Notes under the pieces: generated by a model
Seen by the model: only the letters and a program-made list of their open reading frames with translations
What the model was told of the DNA's origin: nothing
Databases searched by the model: none
Program-made: the position numbers and the translations under genes
NCBI GenBank assembly: GCA_934617425.1
Contig: CAKTUD010000006.1
Coordinates: 35,805 to 99,804, forward strand
Length of the DNA stretch: 64,000 nt
Source of the DNA: an uncultured Eggerthellaceae bacterium
GTDB taxonomy: Bacteria; Actinomycetota; Coriobacteriia; Coriobacteriales; Eggerthellaceae
Reading direction: 5' to 3'
In this document: positions 60,412 to 64,000 of the stretch, piece after piece
Numbering within the stretch: the first letter of the stretch is position 1
Layout of the letters: every line of letters starts with the position of its first letter

Positions 60412-61692
60412 CTAAGCTAAAAGTTTTTCGGCGTAAGCAAGCTTCACGCAGCAAACGAACACATCCAAAGCCTCATCGAGCTCGGCAAGTGGGGGCAGGG
60501 TGGGAGCGATGCGGATGTTCGTATCGCGCGGGTCATTTTTGCAGGGCCAGGTTGCGCCCGCGCCCGTCATGGTCACGCCTGCTTCTTTGGCGAGCGCCAC
60601 GATACGTTTGGCGCAACCTTCGGGAGCATCGAAGGAGACGAAATAGCCGCCGCGGGGGTTCGTCCATGAGCAACCGCCGACTTCGTTCAGGCCTTCGGCG
60701 AGCTTCTTTTGCACGAGCTCGAATTTCGGTCGGATGATCTGGGCATGCTTGCTCATGTGCATGGCAATGCCCTCGGCGTCTTTCAAGAACTTCACATGGC
60801 GCAGCTGGTTGATCTTGTCGTAGCCGATGACCGACGAACCCATAAGGCGTTTTATTTCGGCGACGTTTTCGGCGCTTGCCGCCAAAGCGGCAACTCCTGC
60901 TCCAGGGAAGGTGATCTTCGAAGTCGAAGCGAATTTGATATAGCGATTGGGGGTGCCGGCTTCGTCGCAGGCTGCGGCGATGTCGAGCAGGTGGTCCTGC
61001 TTTGCAGGGTCGTCGTTTAGATGATGCACGCAATAAGCGTTGTCCCAAAAGATGCGGAAGTCGCTTGCGGCGCATTTCATCGAAGCCAGACGGCGAACCA
61101 CTTCATCCGAATAGGTGGTGCCGGTAGGGTTGGCGTATTTGGGAACGCACCAGATACCCTTGATCGAGCTGTCATTTGCTACAAGGTCTTCGACGGCATT
61201 CATGTCGGGGCCGTCGTCGCGCATGGCGACGGGGATAAGCTCGAAGCCGAGCGTTTCGGTTATTTGGAAATGACGATCGTAGCCAGGGGAGGGGCAAAGC
61301 CATTTCACCTTGTCAAGCTCGCCCCAAGGCTTTTCGCCGAGCGCGCCGAAAGTGATATAGCGCTGGATGGCGTTGTACATAAGGGTGAGGCTCGAAGCTC
61401 CGCCGACGATGACGTTTTCCGGCTTATCGTCGAGCATCGTCGCCATGAGGCGCTTTGCCTCGGGCAAGCCATCAAGCACGCCATAGTTGCGGCAGTCGGT
61501 GCCGTCTTCGGCAAGGCAGTCGTCAATGGTTGTGATTTCGGAGAGAAGGGGCATGCTCAAGTCGAGCTGATCGGCCGCAGGTTTCCCGCGAGCCATGTTC
61601 AGCTTCAGGCCACGGGCCTTGATGCCGGCGTATTCGTTTTCGAGTTGCGCGAAGGTTGCACGAAGTTCGTTTTCGGTGAGGTCGGTATACAT
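60412..61692 (-). CDS. Aspartate aminotransferase, subgroup Ic type, 426 aa
   Basis: Fold type I PLP enzyme. NYGVLDGLPEAKRLMA, VGGASSLTLMYNAIQ (cofactor phosphate site), CPSPGYDRHFQITETLG, VPKYANPTGTTYSDE, and the PLP-binding Lys in FASTSKITFPGAGVA. The opening ARGKPAADQLDLS and these motifs fit the PF12897-type aspartate aminotransferases described from Corynebacterium rather than AspC. It interconverts aspartate and 2-oxoglutarate with oxaloacetate and glutamate. AAGAAAGGA precedes ATG 61692. Confidence 0.85.
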   Translation of the reverse strand: MYTDLTENELRATFAQLENEYAGIKARGLKLNMARGKPAADQLDLSMPLLSEITTIDDCLAEDGTDCRNYGVLDGLPEAKRLMATMLDDKPENVIVGGASSLTLMYNAIQRYITFGALGEKPWGELDKVKWLCPSPGYDRHFQITETLGFELIPVAMRDDGPDMNAVEDLVANDSSIKGIWCVPKYANPTGTTYSDEVVRRLASMKCAASDFRIFWDNAYCVHHLNDDPAKQDHLLDIAAACDEAGTPNRYIKFASTSKITFPGAGVAALAASAENVAEIKRLMGSSVIGYDKINQLRHVKFLKDAEGIAMHMSKHAQIIRPKFELVQKKLAEGLNEVGGCSWTNPRGGYFVSFDAPEGCAKRIVALAKEAGVTMTGAGATWPCKNDPRDTNIRIAPTLPPLAELDEALDVFVCCVKLAYAEKLLA

Positions 61693-61797
61693 AAATATCC
61701 TTTCTTAGGCGCGGGCAATTGTAACGCCTACGCGCGCGTATCTATATTACAAGCATGCAAACAAGCCCCAAATGGCACCGAAAGCGCGTTCGCTCGC

Positions 61798-61962
61798 TTG
61801 GACGATAGCTCATTCTCCTTGGATTTTCTTAAGCCCGCATTTAACGATGCGGCGGTGGAAGCCCTGGATTTTGGTATGCGTTCTCGAAAAACTTTTTTGG
61901 AGCCATTTTTCAGCAAAAAGGGAAAGAAACCTGTTCTATCTGCGAAAACGGAGGAATCATGA
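61798..61962 (+). CDS. Possible small protein, about 54 aa, doubtful
   Basis: The 406-nt gap between the aminotransferase and the tRNA cluster has a protein-like reading frame ending SKKGKKPVLSAKTEES at 61962, with codon use similar to real genes. No good start or ribosome site is seen; TTG 61798 is only the nearest candidate. A further 16-codon frame (ATG 61959, GGAGGA ahead) overlaps its stop as ATGA but runs through the tRNA promoter. Could be a degraded gene end. The gap also contains a hairpin ACACGCC-CGGA-GGCGTGT at 61965-61982. Confidence 0.2.
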   Translation: MDDSSFSLDFLKPAFNDAAVEALDFGMRSRKTFLEPFFSKKGKKPVLSAKTEES

Positions 61963-61988
61963 AGACACGCCCGGAGGCGTGTAGGCTG

Positions 61989-62017
61989 TTGACACGCACC
62001 ATTTCATAACGTATTAT
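61989..62017 (+). promoter_or_regulatory. Strong sigma-70 promoter of the tRNA-Tyr/Thr/Met cluster
   Basis: TTGACA (61989-61994), 17-nt spacer, TATTAT (62012-62017). Predicted start near 62024, about 75 nt before tRNA-Tyr. Confidence 0.85.
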
Positions 62018-62098
62018 TTCCAATGCTCGATAGCGAAGTGCGCTTCGAAATCGGGCGGCAGCTTGAAAAGTACACATGAATTTAAGCGAGCCAAAAAT

Positions 62099-62183
62099 GG
62101 GCGTGTGCCCGAGTGGTTAAAGGGGACGGGCTGTAAACCCGTTAGCTATGCTTACCAAGGTTCGAATCCTTGCGCGCCCACCA
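62099..62183 (+). tRNA. tRNA-Tyr (anticodon GTA)
   Basis: 85 nt with a long variable arm (class II) and encoded CCA. Acceptor GGGCGTG/CGCGCCC, anticodon stem ACGGG/CCCGT with loop CTGTAAA, T-stem CAAGG/CCTTG. Confidence 0.96.
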
Positions 62184-62190
62184 TTTTCTC

Positions 62191-62266
62191 GCCCGTGTAG
62201 CTCAGTCGGTAGAGCACTTCGTTGGTAACGAAGAGGTCACCGGTTCAAGTCCGGTCGCGGGCTCCA
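62191..62266 (+). tRNA. tRNA-Thr (anticodon GGT)
   Basis: 76 nt with encoded CCA. Acceptor GCCCGTG/CGCGGGC, D-arm GCTCAGTCGGTAGAGC, anticodon stem CTTCG/CGAAG with loop TTGGTAA, T-loop TTCAAGT. Confidence 0.97.
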
Positions 62267-62272
62267 TTTTTT

Positions 62273-62349
62273 GGCGGCGTAGCTCAGTTGGTTAGAGCAC
62301 ACGGCTCATACCCGTGATGTCACTGGTTCGAGTCCAGTCGCCGCTACCA
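62273..62349 (+). tRNA. tRNA-Met (anticodon CAT, elongator type)
   Basis: 77 nt with encoded CCA. Acceptor GGCGGCG/CGCCGCT with a G-T first pair, anticodon stem CACGG/CCGTG with loop CTCATAC. The initiator's C1-A72 mismatch and three G-C anticodon pairs are absent, so elongator Met is favoured; a lysidine-modified Ile tRNA is the alternative for a CAT anticodon. Confidence 0.88.
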
Positions 62350-62361
62350 GCAACTTAAAAG

Positions 62362-62386
62362 CATCCTCTTCGTGAGGATGTTTCTT
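62362..62386 (+). terminator. Terminator or attenuator after tRNA-Met, ahead of tuf
   Basis: 7-bp stem CATCCTC (62362-62368) / GAGGATG (62374-62380), loop TTCGT, then TTTCTT. A second small hairpin (ATCGC-GAAA-GCGAT) lies in the tuf leader just before the ribosome site. Confidence 0.75.
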
Positions 62387-62437
62387 GTATATAGGTAATT
62401 ATCGCGAAAGCGATTACATCAATAGGAGGATGATTTC

Positions 62438-63640
62438 ATGGCCAAGGAACATTTCGACCGCTCCAAGCCGCATGTAAACATCGGCACCATCGGTCACGTC
62501 GACCACGGCAAAACCACTCTGACGGCAGCCATCTCCAAGACCCTGTCCCAGAACGATGGCTCTCACGGCACCGCTCATGCAGACTTCACCGCATTTGAGG
62601 ACATCGATAAGGCTCCCGAAGAGCGCGAGCGCGGCATCACCATCTCCATTGCTCACATCGAGTATGAAACCGATAAGCGTCACTACGCTCATGTTGACTG
62701 CCCCGGCCATGCTGACTACGTCAAGAACATGATTACCGGTGCTGCTCAGATGGACGGCGCAATCTTGGTTATCGCTGCTACCGATGGCCCTATGGCTCAG
62801 ACCCGCGAGCATATCCTGCTTGCTCGTCAGGTTGGCGTTCCTTACATCGTCGTGTTCCTGAACAAGTGCGACATGGTCGACGACGAAGAGCTCATCGACC
62901 TCGTTGAGATGGAGACCCGCGAGCTGCTTTCCAGCTACGATTTCCCGGGCGACGATCTGCCGATCATCCGCGGTTCCGCTCTGAAAGCCCTCGAGGGTGA
63001 GAAAGAGTGGCAGGACAAGATTTGGGAGCTCATGGACGCTGTGGATGAGTACATCCCGACTCCGGCTCGCGACACCGACAAGCCCTTCCTGATGGCTGTC
63101 GAGGACACCATGACCATCACCGGTCGCGGTACCGTTGCTACCGGCCGTGTCGAGCGTGGCGTTCTTCATATGAACGACCCGCTGGAGATCGTTGGTATCA
63201 AGGAAACCCAGACCACCGTTTGCACCGGCATCGAGATGTTCCGCAAGCTGCTCGACGAGGCTCAGGCTGGCGACAACATCGGCTGCTTGCTCCGCGGCAT
63301 CAAGCGCGAGGACATCGAGCGTGGCCAGGTTCTCTGCAAGCCCGGTAGCGTTACTCCGCACACCGAGTTCAAGGGTCAGGTTTACATCCTTACCAAGGAC
63401 GAAGGTGGCCGTCATACCCCGTTCTTCGATGGTTATCGTCCGCAGTTCTATTTCCGCACCACCGATGTTACCGGTGTTGCGCATCTGCCCGAGGGCGTCG
63501 AGATGGTTATGCCTGGCGACAACGTTGAGATTACCGCCGAGCTCATCCACCCGATTGCTATGGAGCAGGGTCTTCGCTTCGCTATCCGCGAGGGCGGCCG
63601 CACCGTTGGTTCGGGTCGTGTTACCGAGATCATCAAATAG
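62438..63640 (+). CDS. tuf: Elongation factor Tu, 400 aa
   Basis: GTPase that delivers aminoacyl-tRNA to the ribosome. GHVDHGKTTL (G1, about residues 19-28), the switch I GITI segment, DCPGHADY (G3), NKCDMVDD (G4, NKxD) and GSALKALEG (G5). Domains 2 and 3 are complete. AGGAGG precedes ATG 62438. The order tRNA-Tyr, tRNA-Thr, tRNA-Met, tuf, rpmG, tRNA-Trp is the common bacterial tuf region leading into secE-nusG. Confidence 0.99.
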   Translation: MAKEHFDRSKPHVNIGTIGHVDHGKTTLTAAISKTLSQNDGSHGTAHADFTAFEDIDKAPEERERGITISIAHIEYETDKRHYAHVDCPGHADYVKNMITGAAQMDGAILVIAATDGPMAQTREHILLARQVGVPYIVVFLNKCDMVDDEELIDLVEMETRELLSSYDFPGDDLPIIRGSALKALEGEKEWQDKIWELMDAVDEYIPTPARDTDKPFLMAVEDTMTITGRGTVATGRVERGVLHMNDPLEIVGIKETQTTVCTGIEMFRKLLDEAQAGDNIGCLLRGIKREDIERGQVLCKPGSVTPHTEFKGQVYILTKDEGGRHTPFFDGYRPQFYFRTTDVTGVAHLPEGVEMVMPGDNVEITAELIHPIAMEQGLRFAIREGGRTVGSGRVTEIIK

Positions 63641-63663
63641 TTTATTTAACTGTTTGAATTATT

Positions 63664-63690
63664 CAGGGCCCGTCGTCGTGGCGGGCCCTG
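63664..63690 (+). terminator. GC-rich hairpin between tuf and rpmG
   Basis: 9-bp stem CAGGGCCCG (63664-63672) / CGGGCCCTG (63682-63690) with a 9-nt loop but no T run (TCTATG). Probably a partial terminator or processing site lowering rpmG relative to tuf. Confidence 0.5.
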
Positions 63691-63751
63691 TCTATGAAAA
63701 TTCATGTGTCAAACAAGCGTTGCAAGAAATTGGAACGTAAGAGGAGAATTC

Positions 63752-63901
63752 ATGCGTACTTTGGTCACTCTCGCATGCACCGAGTGCAAGCGTCGTAACT
63801 ACACGACCAAGAAAAACAAGCAGAACAATCCTGATCGTATCGAGATGAAGAAATATTGCAAGTGGTGCGGTCATCACACCCTGCATCGTGAAACTCGATA
63901 A
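63752..63901 (+). CDS. rpmG: 50S ribosomal protein L33, 49 aa
   Basis: Starts MRTLVTLACTECKRRNY and has the zinc-binding CTEC (residues 9-12) and CKWC (36-39) pairs, so it is the Zn-containing (C+) form. AAGAGGAG precedes ATG 63752. Sits between tuf and tRNA-Trp as usual. Confidence 0.98.
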   Translation: MRTLVTLACTECKRRNYTTKKNKQNNPDRIEMKKYCKWCGHHTLHRETR

Positions 63902-63925
63902 TATTAGGTAGGTTGTACAAGCAAT

Positions 63926-64000
63926 AGGCCAGTAGCTCCAATTGGTAGAGCGGCGGTCTCCAAAACCGCATGTTGGGGGTTCGAGTCCCTCCTGGCCTGC
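63926..64000 (+). tRNA. tRNA-Trp (anticodon CCA), cut at the window end
   Basis: Acceptor AGGCCAG/CTGGCCT, anticodon stem GCGGT/ACCGC with loop CTCCAAA, T-loop TTCGAGT. The window ends at the first base of the encoded CCA. Confidence 0.96.

Overview
The window looks like chromosomal DNA of an anaerobic, high-GC Gram-positive bacterium. Coriobacteriia, probably Eggerthellaceae, is my best inference; no 16S gene is present to prove it. The basis is the gene mix: a Tat-exported membrane [NiFe] hydrogenase, pyruvate:ferredoxin oxidoreductase, a giant fused 2-hydroxyacyl-CoA dehydratase activase-type protein, hexameric glutamate dehydrogenase, CCA-encoded tRNAs, and the tRNA(Tyr-Thr-Met)-tuf-rpmG-tRNA(Trp) block.

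Layout. 1-7.4 kb: tail of an ABC ATPase with its FtsX-type permease, tRNA-Asp on the minus strand, and a heterodimeric ABC exporter pair. 7.4-12.4 kb: HAD phosphatase, a degenerate AAA+ protein, a MutY-like glycosylase without an Fe-S motif, mntP and pheA. 12.6-16.3 kb: hydrogenase operon (small subunit, large subunit, cytochrome b) with a strong terminator. 16.3-21.2 kb: an accessory-looking stretch with an hsdS fragment, a MerR-like regulator, a lipoprotein with 33-bp repeats, an EcsC-like protein behind a G11 tract, and two DUF4230-like proteins. 21.4-31.5 kb: TRIC-type channel, small membrane protein, hydrogenase maturation protease, nth (minus), the 1649-residue activase fusion, gdhA, a PIN-domain remnant and a zinc-type macrodomain hydrolase (minus). 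31.7-43.7 kb: mfd, tRNA-Gly, an MFS efflux pump, an ABC-F ATPase, trmL, adk and two membrane proteins. 43.8-54.7 kb: sialic acid and amino sugar catabolism. nagA is on the plus strand. On the minus strand lie nanE, nanK, nanA, a peptide-type ABC transporter with a permease-ATPase fusion, an SGNH esterase and the binding lipoprotein. 55-61.7 kb: PFOR, a PutP-type symporter and an aspartate aminotransferase. 62-64 kb: tRNA cluster, tuf, rpmG and tRNA-Trp.

How it fits together. Imported sialic acid would pass through NanA, NanK, NanE and NagA to glucosamine-6-phosphate, releasing pyruvate and acetate. Pyruvate feeds PFOR. The hydrogenase, with its cytochrome b, would pass electrons from H2 to the quinone pool, and its large subunit needs a C-terminal cut that the protease at 22.7 kb could make.

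Most notable signals. (1) A 22-bp palindrome (9-bp arms, 4-nt loop) in a conserved coding context sits twice in tandem, in frame, in each of two unrelated genes, the second ABC exporter gene and mfd. The arm sequences differ between the genes but the pairing is preserved, suggesting a mobile or amplifying intragenic element. (2) The hydrogenase small subunit carries a Cys where well-studied homologues have the Pro next to the medial Fe-S cluster. (3) A G11 tract lies in the spacer of a putative promoter. (4) The sialic acid transporter has a fused permease-ATPase with an esterase gene in the same cluster.
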